Source: Nipponacmea schrenckii (taxonomy: Eukaryota > Mollusca > Gastropoda > Lottiidae). From it: 64,000 bases of DNA. Shown here one piece after another: positions 11,258 to 23,076 of the stretch (position 1 is its first letter; each line of letters begins with the position of its first letter). Location of the stretch: NCBI GenBank assembly GCA_030562195.1, contig CM060199.1:22092338-22156337 (forward strand), read 5' to 3'. The translations under genes were made by a program, and so were the position numbers. The notes below the pieces were generated by a model. It had not been told where the DNA came from, searched no databases, and saw only the letters and a program-made list of their open reading frames with translations.

Positions 11258-11724
11258 AGGGATAATAGGCGTTAGAACGAACATAAAATTTTAAGTTCAC
11301 TCAAATTTGGACAATAACAGTATATATCCATCAGTGGACTTACCTATACATCAAAATCCCTCTAAAATCCGATAAATCCCCAAAATAAAGTAATTAATCA
11401 TAAAACGCTTGAGCCATCCATCAAGCGATTTTCAAATCGTGTAAATATAAAGGGAAGTAACTCTAACATGTGAGTTTTCACGCGTCCTTGACCCCTACTG
11501 TTGAATTCCACAATGATGTTTTAGCGTTGATTTACCAGACGCTTTTATTCTCAAACTGAATGGAATCGTCGCTGGCTCACTTTTTTTTTAAAATTCCGAA
11601 TATATTTCTATTGTGGCTTTTTAAAATTTGGTAAAGTGTGGGATGCATACTTATTTAACTAACAGTCAATATGAAATACAAATATAAGCCGTAGGACGAG
11701 TGTATTCTAACGCCTATTATCCCT
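11258..11724. mobile_element. piggyBac-type MITE with TTAA target duplication
   Basis: TTAA at 11254-11257 is followed by AGGGATAATAGGCGTTAGAA; the reverse complement ends at 11724 and is followed by TTAA at 11725-11728. The 20-bp terminal inverted repeats are perfect, and the similarity continues a few bases into the flanks. The interior (467 bp in total) has no coding frame. TTAA duplication and short TIRs are diagnostic of piggyBac-mobilised elements; which transposase moved it is unknown. Confidence 0.78.
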
Positions 11725-11942
11725 TTAAAAAGGCGGAGAAGATATTAATTCCAAAGTAGAATTTATGATTAGTTGTTGCTCTTAAATTAACACATCGACT
11801 TTATATTTACATATGAGGTCATAGCTTATAATTATATTTATTATAGTTTTTTTTTACGTCTTTGATTTATTTTTTTAATGGACACGTCACTAATACATAA
11901 CAAATTACTTACTTACCTATAATAAATTGTATAAAACGTTAA

Positions 11943-12072
11943 TGATCCATCGACAGCTGAAAATCGTAAAAACAATTCTGCTGTCATCTCAAAATTTCAC
12001 TCATTGCACACTTAATGGCATTGCCCGTCTTATAAGGTGTAGAAGAGTACTCCTTTCATTTCATATTTATTT
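11943..12072 (+). mobile_element. SINE fragment, 3' half
   Basis: Matches the 3' half of the SINE at 34213-34527: GATCCATCGACAGCTGAAAATCG, then AAAATTTCACTCATT, GGCATTGCCCGTCTT and AAGGTGTAGAAGAGTA, ending in a TTTCATTTCAT tail. The head is missing. It lies tail to tail with the next SINE copy. Confidence 0.6.
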
Positions 12073-12147
12073 TTGACACTCACGATGTCATAGCGTCTTC
12101 AGATAACGGATTCGGATTCAGGTAGTAAAGTGAATCCACCAGTAAGA

Positions 12148-12412
12148 AACAAATGAAATGAAATGAAATAAATGGAGTCCTACTTTTCTGCACCATATGG
12201 GCTAATGAAGACGGGCAACGCCATGCAGTGTGCTATGAGGGAAATTTTGCCAGGACACCAGCATAAGCCTGGTCTTCTTCGATTTACAACTGTCGAGGGA
12301 TCTTTAACGTGCTCAGCCTGTAGCACACAGGGCCTAAGTTTATTGGCCCATCCGAACGACTTAACGTTTTTTTCTATGTCGGTCCCTCCGACCTGCATTA
12401 AGAAACACGATG
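12148..12412 (-). mobile_element. SINE copy, 5'-truncated, with ATTTC-type tail
   Basis: Reading the minus strand: AATGCAGGTCGGAGGGACCG, GGGCCAATAAACTTAGGCCC, GTGCTACAGG, the AAAATTTCCCTCAT region, GGCGTTGCCCGTCTTCATTA, CATATGGTGCAGAAAAGTAG and GACTCC, then a tail of ATTTC pentamers. It is collinear with the copy at 34213-34527. Short open frames on both strands here come from the SINE and are not genes. Confidence 0.72.
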
Positions 12413-12538
12413 GAAGCAACCTGTTATTTTAATCTACTATACAGAATCAAATCGTTTCATTTACAAGTTAAGTGATTTCAACAAACGAAGAAGATAACCT
12501 TAAAAGTTGTCAACCATAGAATGAAATAATTATCTTGG

Positions 12539-12544
12539 TTTATT
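12539..12544 (-). terminator. AATAAA polyadenylation signal of the lectin pseudogene
   Basis: TTTATT on the plus strand is AATAAA on the minus strand, 4 bp past the stop of the last lectin exon. It supports 12548-12756 being the terminal exon. Confidence 0.55.
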
Positions 12545-12547
12545 GTG

Positions 12548-13874
12548 TTAATATTTGGCAAATAAAAGACCGAAATTACACGAGTTATCAATCAATTTCC
12601 CAGTTACTATTAATTCAACGCAGTCCCCCATCCCTGACGCATTATTTGGTTCCTTAGGTTTCCAAAGCGACTCTTTTACAGTTCCACCAGTTATCCATAC
12701 AAACTTTGTACCTGCCAATGTTCTATGTGCTCCAACATAAACATAGTATGTAGTTTCTGAAAATTGAACAATGAAACTGGGGTACATAACAATGAAAGGT
12801 GTTAACACTAAATTGATGTCCATTCCTTTGAGGTGTTCATGCTAAACTGAGGCCCATTAAATTGGAAAATGTTCATGCAAATAGTGTTGAGGCTCATTGC
12901 TCACATTGAATAATACTAGTGCATAACATTGCCAAGTGTCAACATCAACTTGAGACTCATTACATTAAAAGATGTTACCATTACATTACATCCGTTAATC
13001 AATAAGCGAGAGTTTAAAATTAAACTTACGCGAATTAAGAGATCTCAAATTAGTCAAATCTTGTTGAGTATTAACTGTGACTTAATGTCCACCATCTTCT
13101 TGACATCTTGAGTCAGCGATGTCCCATGGTTCTCCAGTTGAAAAGAACTTTAAGCAATATCATTGGTCTGGAAATATCTTGTATCCTTTCTCGGAACAAT
13201 AATTAGTATCTGAAATATTTTACATCTCAATTTAGATTTATGTATAATTCATGTACTTTGCTTGGTTTATTGACGTTTCTGTATCCATATAAATCGTGTT
13301 TTACTTCACAATCAAAACTTATTTCTAACATTGTTGGTTACGTTATAAAAAGATATTTTTTCTTCTCAAATCTAGCGGACGTCCATGAACGCATCTGGAA
13401 GTTTTAAAAGCCAAGCCATTTTCCATACTTCCCACTGGCACGGCCACAGAACGAAAATTGTACCTATTTAGGGTCAATTCTATCACACACAAAATGACTG
13501 TAAAATACCCAGTTGTATTATAAAAAATGGTATTGTACTTAAACCTCTTATATCAACACATACAGCTTACCTTGATAAGTGGTCCAAATTGAAGAGTTTG
13601 TTGTCACGGTTCCAGAAACCTCAACAACCTCAGCATTTATAGGTGCCAAACAATAACAATCTTCTCCTTGAAAATAAATCTGATCCCAGTTGTAAAGAGG
13701 CCTACAAGTTGCTATACAGCGGATTACACTAGAGTTATGTATAAAACTGTAGTAATTGAATCTAACAGGCCCAGTGTAGTCTAATGTTGCCCAATGTGTT
13801 CCATTGATAAAACACAATGATTTCCATACAAAAATTGTTAAAATACAAAACCACGTTGCGTAGTCTATAACCAT
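12548..13874 (-). pseudogene. C-type lectin, secreted, three exons, two in-frame stops
   Basis: Minus-strand exons: 13571-13874, 13030-13209 and 12548-12756, with GTAAGC and GTAAGT donors, TTTCAG acceptors and matching phases throughout. Exon 1 starts at ATG 13874 with a hydrophobic signal-like stretch (WFCILTIFVWKSLCF) and continues into a Cys-rich apple/WSC-like segment (IRCIATC, EDCYCLAP). Exon 2 begins the lectin fold (NYCSEKGYKIFP, CLKFF, then the W..A...C..DGGH..V pattern). Exon 3 carries WITGG, W.P.EPNNASGMGDCVEL and a final Cys. EPN at the calcium site would suggest mannose-type sugar binding. TGA at 13160-13162 and TAA at 13082-13084 interrupt exon 2, the latter where family members usually have Leu. 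All splice sites are intact, so inactivation looks recent. Confidence 0.8.
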
Positions 13875-13974
13875 TCTGTCAGCGACAAGTAGAGTAATAA
13901 TGAAAAATTTCTCGTAAAGGGATTGATCGGATGAATGGTTGCAGGTGGGATCTACTTTATAGCAAAACATGACA

Positions 13975-14640
13975 TGTTAACATAACAACCGTTCATCCGG
14001 GTTCCTGCGGGCAAAAAGCGAATTTTTTTTTCTCTTTGACCCAAAACATAGATTATTCAATGGGTGTCATTTTTAAACATTTAATATCAAATTCTGTAGT
14101 TAAGTACCTACTCATTAACCCCTTTTACATTACAAAAATATTTCGTTCAATGAGCCGTTCCGAGAACGGTACCAATGAATTTTGTGTAATGTAAAAGGTC
14201 AAAAGTACCGAGAACTGTTCCAATTCTGGCCCACCTCGGGGATGGGTGTAGCATTTCGAACAGGAGGGGGGGGGGGGGGTATCAAGTCTATGTTCCAAGT
14301 CCCACAGGCCTCCCCCTATCCTCGGAGGGTGCTACAAATATATATTTTGGGATCGTGGTGAGAAGACAATAAAAAGAGAATTATTTGCCAAAATAATATT
14401 ATGATTTATTCAGAAAATACAAGTAATATTCCGCGACGATTGAGGTACAACTTCAATATTGAGTCCACCAGTCGTAAGTTTCCAGGGGTTGAATCCTTAT
14501 TCAGCAAAGCGGTTAACAATATATGTAACTTCCCAAGGTATCTAACAAACTCTTTAACAGCAAACACTAAAAACATCAAGGGGAATATATTACATTAGCG
14601 AGAATATAATATATATACATGTATTACACAACTATACGTG
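13975..14640. other. Intergenic, includes G15-type homopolymer
   Basis: No gene is supported. A run of G at about 14262-14278 follows GAACAGGA. A short open frame at 14401-14598 has no features beyond chance. Confidence 0.45.
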
Positions 14641-15100
14641 CTACCTAGAAACTAATAATTGGGTGCACGGTGCTAACTAAAAGGTGTCGCCTTATGATAC
14701 TGTTGATTCGGTGCAGGGTGCTAACTAGTAAGTGCTAACTTTATAAACTATTGGATAGGTGTACGGTGCGATCTTACTAGGTGCATGGTTCTTACTAGTA
14801 GGTATCAACTTCATAAGCTATTAGATAGGTGCACGGTGCAATATTATAAGGTGTACGGTGCGATCTTACTAGGTCTGGAAACAAATGATACTGGTAATTC
14901 GGTACAGGGTGCTAACTATTGGATAAGTGTCCGGTGCAATCTTGCTAGGTGCACGGTGCTAACTATTACGTGCAAACTATTGGATAGGTGTACGGTGCTA
15001 AATGAGATGTGCTGGTGGTTTTGAAGATGAGTAGAGCAAATCAAAAACATCTATGACCTTTACTTGCAATAAGTGCTAATTCAAGGGTGCTTAGTGTAGT
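14640..15100. repeat. Degenerate short tandem repeats (GGTGCACGGTGC type)
   Basis: Many imperfect copies of a 20-40 bp motif around GGTGCACGGTGCTAACTA / GGTGTACGGTGCGATCTTAC, with interspersed CTATTGGATAGGTG. It is a decayed minisatellite with no coding capacity. Confidence 0.7.
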
Positions 15101-15942
15101 AGATGCTTACGGGTAATTTAAAGAAAAGTAATTCGAATTTAAATCTAGTTCAAACACTCATTCCTATAATAATAACTAAATTCCTGAAGTTCCATTTGTA
15201 CAAACTTCTATTTACTGAGAGAAGCTCAAATGGAAAGGTTTTCCCAGGGTCAGAAAAACGGCACGTAATGCAACCATGTTTGCTTAGACACTTAAGTTGC
15301 TCGGAATCAAATAATACACTAGAATTTACACTAAAACAAACCTTAGTATTATTCCAATCCTATAAAATCCTAGCGAATTCTGATAAGAGTCCTTCTCTCA
15401 CAAGCCTCTGAAGTTTCTGACACCGAGTTGAGAGCCGCAAACGTGAGCTTGACGTGAAATCTAAGATTGACCAATCGCAGGGCTTCCCTATTCCCACCAA
15501 GACGGCGGCATTGCGAGGTTTTAGCGAACAAACCATTCGTATGGCCCCAATTTTCCCGCCAATGTTGCGTCACTGTGACGTTACATGGAACAAGCCAATC
15601 GTAGAGCTTTAATTTTCCCGCCTAATAAACGTCACAAATACGTCAATATGGCGCGAATGCAATTTGACCTCCAACCTATGACCGCCATTGGTAGGGTTTA
15701 AAAAAAATAAATAAAGATTCGTTTTATTGTTGATTGGGTATAGCAAAGGATGTAGGCTTGTTAGATGGGGTCTCGGAACGGTTCCGAGATCGGACTCGAT
15801 AAATTTGTTAATGTAAACAGTCAAAGGTCTGAGTTTACATCACTGCGCATGCGTCAAAGACGACTTGACCGTTTCCCGCGGAATTTCGTCATCATTCCGA
15901 CAGATGTAAACAACGAGTTAACAAACGCCATGAAAATATATT
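15100..15942. other. Intergenic, no gene seen
   Basis: Mixed composition with short frames only. Several TTTTCCCGCC/ATTTTCCCGCC words and CGTCAATATGGCGCGAATG occur between 15550 and 15650, and a palindrome TCTCGGAACGGTTCCGAGA at about 15771-15789 follows a similar GTTCCGAGAACGGTACC-type word at 14155-14175. I cannot assign these to a gene. Confidence 0.4.
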
Positions 15943-16856
15943 TTTATACGCCCACATAAAATGGGGGACGTAGTTTGTCGTCACCCATGTCCGTCGGTCC
16001 GCTAGTCTGTCTGTCTGTCCGTCCATAATTGCTCGTAAACACTCTAGACGGCGCAATTCTTAACGGAATTTGATGAAACTTTACATGAGTGATTATAATC
16101 ACGCAAGGATGAACCCTATTTGAAATCAGCGGAATCGAAAAATATTTAGTATGAGTTACTGCTCTTGTTCTTGAAAACGCGTTCAATTTAAGCTTGTAAA
16201 CACCCTAGATAGAACAATTCTTAATGGATTTTGATTAAACTTGGCTTGAGTATTTGTTTTTACCCAAGGATGAACCCTATTATAAATCAAATAAATCGAA
16301 ATATATTTAGTGTCAGCTATTGCCCTTGTTCTTGAAAACTCGTTCAATTTTAGCTTGTAAACACTCTAGAAAGAACAATTTTTAATGGATTTTAAAGAAA
16401 CTTGGCTTGAGTATTTGTCTCTTACCAAGGATGAACCCTATTGAAAATCAGATAAATCAAAAATATTTAGTGTCAGTTATTGACCTTGTTTTTTTAAAAC
16501 TCTTTCAACATTTGGCTTGTAAACACTCTAAACATTCATTTTTGACAAAACTCGCTGAAATTATTTAATATCACTCAAGGATGAGCCCTATGAATAATTA
16601 AAGATATCAAAATATTATTAAGGGTGAACCTATTGCAAATCGTGAAAGTACCGAAAAATATTTAATGAGTTGTTATTATTATTAGGTAAATTCTTGACAG
16701 ATTTTAATGAAACTAGACACCCTAGAAAAAAAGTATGTGGCGGAAGGTTGAAAACTTCATTCTGCTAATTGTTACTGTACTGAAAAGTCTTTATTCAAAA
16801 TCAGTGCTGCCAGTGGGCGTATATTACCTTGCCTGGTAAGCTATCTTCTCCCTGTT
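15943..16856 (-). repeat. TATACGCCCACAT-ended repeat element, inverted copy
   Basis: Starts TATACGCCCACATAAAATGG with a GTCCGTCGGTCC / CTGTCTGTCCGTCC block, followed by at least five ~125-bp modules (AAACACTCTAGA ... AATTCTTAATGGATTTTGAT ... AAGGATGAACCCTATT ... AAATATTTAGT). It ends CAGTGGGCGTATATTACCTTGCCTGGTAAGCTATC. Both ends match the copy at 43113-44712. Non-coding. Confidence 0.75.
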
Positions 16857-17683
16857 TGGTAACGCCGCATTTGTTTTTAGCACTTCTTTTAAATAAAAGT
16901 CCATGGGCAATTTAGGCTCGATAGGTTTCTTTCTACTCAAACACTTTCTTTTCTGCGACGTACGAAGATAGAGTATAAAAGGTAAAATATAACCATATCA
17001 AGCGCCATTGCAACATCCGGGTGACATAATGGGTTTTTTCTAACTTCTTTAAGAAGAGTTCCACTAACAAGCGTGCTGAGAACCTTCACCGTTTACACTA
17101 CACAAACGAAACCGATCTCGGTACGCATGATTTTGTGTTATATAAATGGGCACATTTTATCGCGCCTGGTCCGGACCGAGAACGGAAAGTTGGTGTAAAA
17201 GGGGTTATTGTTTAGGTTTATTTAAATGAAAACCTTGTTTAATTCACGCAACAAATTAAGTGTTTGTCCAGTAGTGATTGTTTATGGAGAATTAAAGTCA
17301 CGATTGAAACTCAGCGTATTTGTAGAGTTGAAGTTAAAGGCAGTTCACACGCGAATCGTTTAAATCAGGCCTTCAAAACCGGTGGCACTCGCGCCATTTG
17401 GGGCACATTGAAATCGCCAAAGTGGCGCGGGGAAATATTTTGTGAGAAGAAAAATATATAAAAAAAAATATCACTTTCCGTTACCGACGCCTATAAGAAT
17501 CTTTGATATATACGGTCAATATATGGGATTCTTTAAAATATTAATTGAATACTATTTAACAAAAATCGAATCTATTTCACTACAATGTAAGTTGTTTCAG
17601 TAATTAACAGGAATGGTCTATCATTCACAAAGGAAGAGAACATTGCCCTTTGTAATTAAAGCATGATGTTCACAGTTCACGCC
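16857..17683. other. Intergenic, no gene seen
   Basis: No supported coding frame or RNA gene. It contains CGGTACGCATG and GGTCCGGACCGAGAACGG words similar to 14150-14220, which suggests a shared dispersed repeat. Confidence 0.4.
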
Positions 17684-17695
17684 TGATGCAATCCA
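17684..17695. repeat. LINE target-site duplication, left copy
   Basis: TGATGCAATCCA, repeated exactly at 23311-23322. The pair brackets the LINE at 17696-23310. Confidence 0.9.
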
Positions 17696-18214
17696 TCCCC
17701 CAGTGGACCGGGGTTAAGAATAGGTCCACCGTCCCCCATTGCGTGTCGTAAAAGGCGACTGAATTGGGGCTCCTCGTTTGCCGTGAGGTGCGATCCGTGT
17801 CGGTTTTGAATGGACTCCTGGTGGTTGAGGGTAACATACTTCCCAATACATCACTTTGGGCCAGGGGATTCCTAGACGGGTGGCCAGGGTGGCCCACACT
17901 GGTCAATCGGCTTGTCGTGTTGAGCCTATGAGTCGGTGGTCAGAACAGATAAAAGTTTCTAATCACAGATTATATCATTATCCTCCAATTCAATTCACCG
18001 ACTCAGAAGCAGCGGCTTGGGTCAATTGGGTAAAAATAAAATAAAAGTTCGGAAATTATTTGCTCCATCCAGAACTTTTATTCCCTTTTTTATCTGAGTA
18101 TATCTCCCGATTACCCCTAGGGCGCTGGCGCTGGAGTCCCGCGCCGAGCCTGCGCGGAGGTCGTGGTCCGTGGTGGTCGGGGGTCTCGGGAGATGAATCT
18201 TCTACATTTTCTTC

Positions 18215-19477
18215 ATGGCTACATTAACCCCCCCAAAAAAAACCAATAAACGTAGGCTAACCGAGGCAGAATTTGCTGAATCATCTAGCTCGTCTAGTGA
18301 TTCCTGGCCTCGGTTTCTTGTCATCAATAGTAGTAACCCTGAGAGGTCTTTAGCATCATTATCACCATTTGCTATTGCCAAAGGAATAGCTGGTTTAGCT
18401 AGTGAACCTAAATCGATAAAAAAACTTCGTAACGGGTCTTTATTGATCGAATGTCACCGAAAAATTCATTCTGAATTATTATTAAAATCAACATCTTTGG
18501 TAAATATTCCCATAAGTGTATCTCCACATTCTTCTTTGAACTCCTCGAAGGGTGTCGTTCGACACCCCGATCTAAGTGGATGTTCTTCAGAGGAAATGAT
18601 GGAAGAATTAAAAGACATTGGCGTCACGAACGTAGATCGTATTTCTATCCGTCGTGACGGCCAAATGATACCAACTAATACATTCATACTTCTTTTTAAT
18701 AGACCCGATTTACCATCAGAAATAAAAGTAGGTTATCTCAATATTAAAGTTTCACCATTCATACCGAACCCTCTCAGGTGTTACAATTGTCAGCGCTTCG
18801 GGCACGGAACTCGGACTTGCAAAAGTTCGTTGCGATGTGCACGTTGTGGCAAGTCCGGGCACGACAGCAAGGATTGTAGTGATACTCCTTGCTGTTGCAA
18901 CTGTAGTGGAAACCATGTCGCTTTTTCCAAGGACTGCCCTAAGTGGAAATTGGAAAAGCAAATCCAAAAGGTGAAGGTGGAAACCAAGGTTTCCTATCCC
19001 GAGGCGCGGAAGGCTGTAGAAGGGAAAACCCCATCTACACCTTCTGGGAAGAATTTCGTTAGTGTTGTTAAAGCTTCTACTCGATCAATAGAATGCCAGA
19101 CCGACATTACTTGGCTGAAGCGAGTACCAACTCCGTCTTTAGCCTTATTATCACCTGAGGCAACTACATCTACATCATCAGCAACTCAGACGCCCCAGAC
19201 TGAAAAGTCAAGTGCTGATGATAGTAGTGTTAGTCAGCTATCTAAAGACGTTCAGCCAAAGGGGACTGGTAAACAGTCCAGGGCAAAACGCAGTGAAAGT
19301 CTTCCCCATAATGACAAGCCTACAAAGAAACATGGATCCTCTTCCTCCAAAAAGGGAGGAAGGGATCTTTTGAAGTCTGCCATATCTGATAGTATAGATA
19401 TGGAGGCTTCAGAGGTTGATGCGGAAGTCTTCAACCCCCCTTGCCGCAAACCTCGTAGTCCAATTAAACCACCCTGA
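18215..19477 (+). CDS. LINE ORF1 protein with three zinc knuckles
   Basis: 420 residues, ATG to TGA, intact. The first 180 residues contain an esterase-free RNA-binding region of the kind found in I/Jockey-type ORF1. Three Cys/His knuckles follow: C189-x2-C192-x4-H197-x4-C202, C208-x2-C211-x4-H216-x4-C221, and a C-x2-C-x3-H-x6-C variant at 227-241. The C-terminal 150 residues are Ser/Thr/Lys-rich and disordered. This protein coats the element's RNA during retrotransposition. ORF2 starts 3 nt after this stop codon, so it is probably translated by reinitiation. Confidence 0.92.
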   Translation: MATLTPPKKTNKRRLTEAEFAESSSSSSDSWPRFLVINSSNPERSLASLSPFAIAKGIAGLASEPKSIKKLRNGSLLIECHRKIHSELLLKSTSLVNIPISVSPHSSLNSSKGVVRHPDLSGCSSEEMMEELKDIGVTNVDRISIRRDGQMIPTNTFILLFNRPDLPSEIKVGYLNIKVSPFIPNPLRCYNCQRFGHGTRTCKSSLRCARCGKSGHDSKDCSDTPCCCNCSGNHVAFSKDCPKWKLEKQIQKVKVETKVSYPEARKAVEGKTPSTPSGKNFVSVVKASTRSIECQTDITWLKRVPTPSLALLSPEATTSTSSATQTPQTEKSSADDSSVSQLSKDVQPKGTGKQSRAKRSESLPHNDKPTKKHGSSSSKKGGRDLLKSAISDSIDMEASEVDAEVFNPPCRKPRSPIKPP

Positions 19478-19479
19478 CG

Positions 19480-22400
19480 ATGCATCCAAAAAATAATATT
19501 ATACAATGGAATTGTCGAGGTTTAAGTCATAATCTTAATGAAGTTCAGCTATTAATTCAACAATATAATCCGTTGGCTATTTGTCTCCAAGAGACATTCC
19601 TCAAACCAACGGATTTACATTTAGTGCCATTTAAACATTTTGTTTCCTACCACCATTATGGCACAGGTGATAAGGTCTCGGGGGGTGTTTCTATTATTGT
19701 CAATAGAAACATTGCCCAGTCCGAAATCACACTTAATTCTCCTCTGCAGGTAATTGCCGTGCGAGTAACACTCCACGTGCCTATTACCCTTTGCTCCATC
19801 TATTTGCCACCTAACTCAACTTTAAACCCTAGAGAATTGGATGACCTTGTTACCCAGCTTCCTTCTCCTTGCATATTGCTTGGAGATTTCAATGGTCATC
19901 ATTCTTTCTGGGGTAGTCCAGCTGATAATAGCAGAGGAAAATTAATAGCTGACTTCATTTATGACAACGATCTTTGTATCTTTAATGACGAATCGCCTAC
20001 ATATTTCTGCTCAAGAACAAAAACCTTTTCTCATCTAGATCTGACAATTAGCTCACCATCTTTGTTCCAAGATTTTTCTTGGAGTGTCCATGACGATCTC
20101 TGCCACAGTGATCATTATCCTGTTATTCTACGGAATAATGGTCCTTCACCAGTAGACAGGCCACAAAGATGGAAACTCTCTAAAGCTAATTGGCCCCTCT
20201 TTGAGGCGCTTTGCATTTCTTCTTTTCCTCAACATGATCTAGATGAAGCAGAAGACCCGATGGAACTATTTACCACCATCTTACAAGATGTATCGGGTCA
20301 GGCGATTCGTAAAACCTCGGCAACTCCAAAAAGATTTAATAAACCATGGTTTAATGAAGACTGCAAGACAGCACTGAAAGAACGTAATCGTGCTTTACGA
20401 TTGCTTGAACGTGCCCCTTCCGATGACAACATGGCCTCTTTTCGCATAGCACGGGCCAAGGCCAGACGGACTATCCGTCAGACAAAGAGGTCGTCATGGC
20501 AGGAGTATGTTTCAAGGATCAACAGTCGTACGTCTTCCAAATCAGTCTGGGATAGGATTCGTAGGATCAAGGGTAAAGCAGATACAATATCTGTGAACCA
20601 TCTAGAAGTAGATGGCTCAACACTCACCACACTTCCAGATATTGCTAATTCTTTGGGAAGTAATTTTTCCTTTAATTCATCCTCAAACTTTTCCTCTGAT
20701 GCTTTCCAGAGAGTCCGTCTCCGGGAAGAGAGGAAAAGATTAAATTTTACATCTAAAAATGAGGAATATTACAACGAAAAATTTACTTTATCTGAATTGA
20801 AGTATTCTTTAAAACAGGCCCATGATACAGCTACTGGGCCTGACGATATTCATTATCAGATCCTCAAACATCTTCCTTACCCTACATTAAAAAAACTTTT
20901 ATTTATATTTAACCAGATTTGGGATGACGGTGTCTTTCCTCCTTCGTGGAGGATTGCTACAATTATTCCCATCCCTAAACCTGGTAAGGATCCTACGAAT
21001 CCTACTAATTATCGCCCTATTGCATTGACCAGCTGCATTTGTAAAACCATGGAACGGATGATCAATAGAAGGCTCGTTTGGCACCTTGAGTCAAACAATC
21101 TTCTTACTTACCTCCAATGTGGATTTCGGTCCCAAAGGAGCACTCTTGATCATCTCGTTAGATTTGATTCGTTCGTCAAGTACGCCTTCATTCAAAGTCA
21201 CCATTTAGTAGCCATATTTTTTGATTTGGAGAAGGCATATGACACTACTTGGAGATATGGCATTCTTCGTGATCTCTTTGACTTCGGTCTGAGAGGAAGA
21301 TTGCCATTATTTATCTCCAATTTCCTACATGATAGGACGTTTAAGGTACGACTCGGCTCCATTTTTTTCAGATCATTTTCCTCAGGATAATGGAGTTCCA
21401 CAGGGTAGCATATTATCCGTTACCCTTTTTTCCATCAAAATAAATTCAATCACGTCGTGCCTTAGACGGGGGGTTGATGGCTCTCTGTATGTTGATGACT
21501 TTCAGATGTGTTACAGTTCTACTAACATGCAGACGATCGATTTCTGTAAAAGAAGAGGTTTGCACCTTGACCCAGTGCTACGTTTGGACAATGCTGTCGT
21601 TCCTGTAGTACAGAATTTAAATTCCTTGGTCTGACTTTTGACAGCAAGCTTTCTTTTCGTCCACATATTAAAATCCTCAAGAACAAATGTCTGAAAGCCC
21701 TCAACATACTGAGAGTCTTATCCAACACTGACTGGGGAGCTGACCGTAAGGTCCTCCTCCGATTGTATCGAGCTTTGGTTCGATCTAAGCTCGATTATGG
21801 GTGCCAGGTGTATGGTTCAGCTCGTCCATCGTATCTCAAAGAGCTTGATACCATACACCACCAAGGACTTAGAATCAGTCTAGGAGCTTTTCGCACAACT
21901 CCAGTTGAAAGTCTGTACGTCGAGGCTTACGAACCCTCATTATACGACAGACGTGACAGACTTTCACTTCAGTATGCTATAAAAGTAGCATCTTTACCAT
22001 ACCATCCGGCTCATCGCCCCGTATTTAGTCCTTATTTTGAGCAATTGTATGAGGCTAAGCCTCGTGCAATTTCTTCTTTTGGAGTCCGCATTCAACCACT
22101 TTTGTCAGCAGCTGGTATCAGCCACGACAGTATTGCGGACTTCATAATGACCACAATTCCACCTTGGTCAATTGCTCCATTTCAGATAGACTTTAGTCTA
22201 TCAAGCAATAAGAAATCACAGACAAGCTCTATCGTCTTTAAGTCTAAATTTCTTGAATTAAGGGCTAGATATGGGGATTATGCTCCTTTTTATACAGATG
22301 GGTCCAAGGATGGTGATAAGGTAGCAGCCGCTACCGTGACGCCATCCGAAGTCCTGTCTGTATCTCTTCCATCAGCAGCCTCTATTTTCACAGCAGAACT

Positions 22401-23076
22401 CGTTGCCATCTTACAGGCACTCGAGTTCTTTCAGTCCTCCTCATCATTACAAAAATGTATAATCTATTCTGATTCTTTGTCCGCATTACAAGCTATCCAT
22501 AACATCCAGCTTGTGCACCCAATAATCGGAGATATTTACAAGCTCTCTGGGCCGAAAAAGGACATTGTTCTTTGTTGGCTCCCCAGTCACATGGACATAC
22601 TAGGGAATGACCGGGCAGATGCGGCGGCTAAGGCTGCTTTGTCATTGCCGGTCTCCTCCTTTTCCTTGCCTTACACTGACTTTAAGTCGGTGATAAGGAA
22701 TTTTATTTTGCAACGATGGCAGCAAAAATGGGATGCTGCAGATACAAACAAACTTCATGCTATCAAACCTGTCTTGGGGGACTGGCCATCCTCCTATTGT
22801 GCCAACAGGAGAAATGAAGTTGTTTTGTGTCGCTCTCGTCTTGGACATACTCACCTTACCAACTGTTACCTGCTCAAGCGAGAGCCTCAGCCAGTCTGTG
22901 AGCACTGTCAGGTTCGCCTGACAGTGAAACACATTCTGATTGAGTGCACGCATCTCAAACCTATAAGATCTCAGCACTACTGTGCTAGATCCTTGTTCCA
23001 TCTGTTTGCGCAACCTTCTCTTTATGAGAAAGTTGTCGCGTTTTTAAAACAGACTAATCTGTATTTTAAATTTTAA
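19480..23076 (+). pseudogene. LINE ORF2: endonuclease, reverse transcriptase, RNase H (frameshifted)
   Basis: The open frame 19480-21390 has an N-terminal APE-type endonuclease (IIQWNCRGL, LQETFL, GDFNGHHSFWG, SHLDLTI, SDHYPV), then the reverse transcriptase fingers and palm (TGPDDIHYQIL, NYRPIALTS, FFDLEKAYDTTW). A frame change near 21385 moves reading into 21395-21634 (GVPQGSIL, catalytic YVDDF). There, relative to the copy at 7095-8724, about 35 codons are missing after the YVDDF region, and a 1-base loss near 21612 (CAGAATTT for CAGGAATTC) shifts the frame again. The last part, 21640-23076, carries RNase H (TDGSKDG, ELVAIL, SDSLSALQ, GNDRADAAAK) and a CCHC-like tail. The enzyme would nick target DNA, reverse-transcribe its own RNA and remove the RNA strand; this copy cannot make it in one piece. 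Confidence 0.92.

Noticed and set aside
12172..12432. Overlapping 79-86-codon frames on both strands
   Set aside because: They lie within a SINE copy and have matching non-coding relatives at 34.2-34.5 kb.
22642..23013. A 123-codon minus-strand frame, also seen at 7158-7529
   Set aside because: Antisense shadow of the LINE ORF2 C-terminus, present wherever the LINE is.
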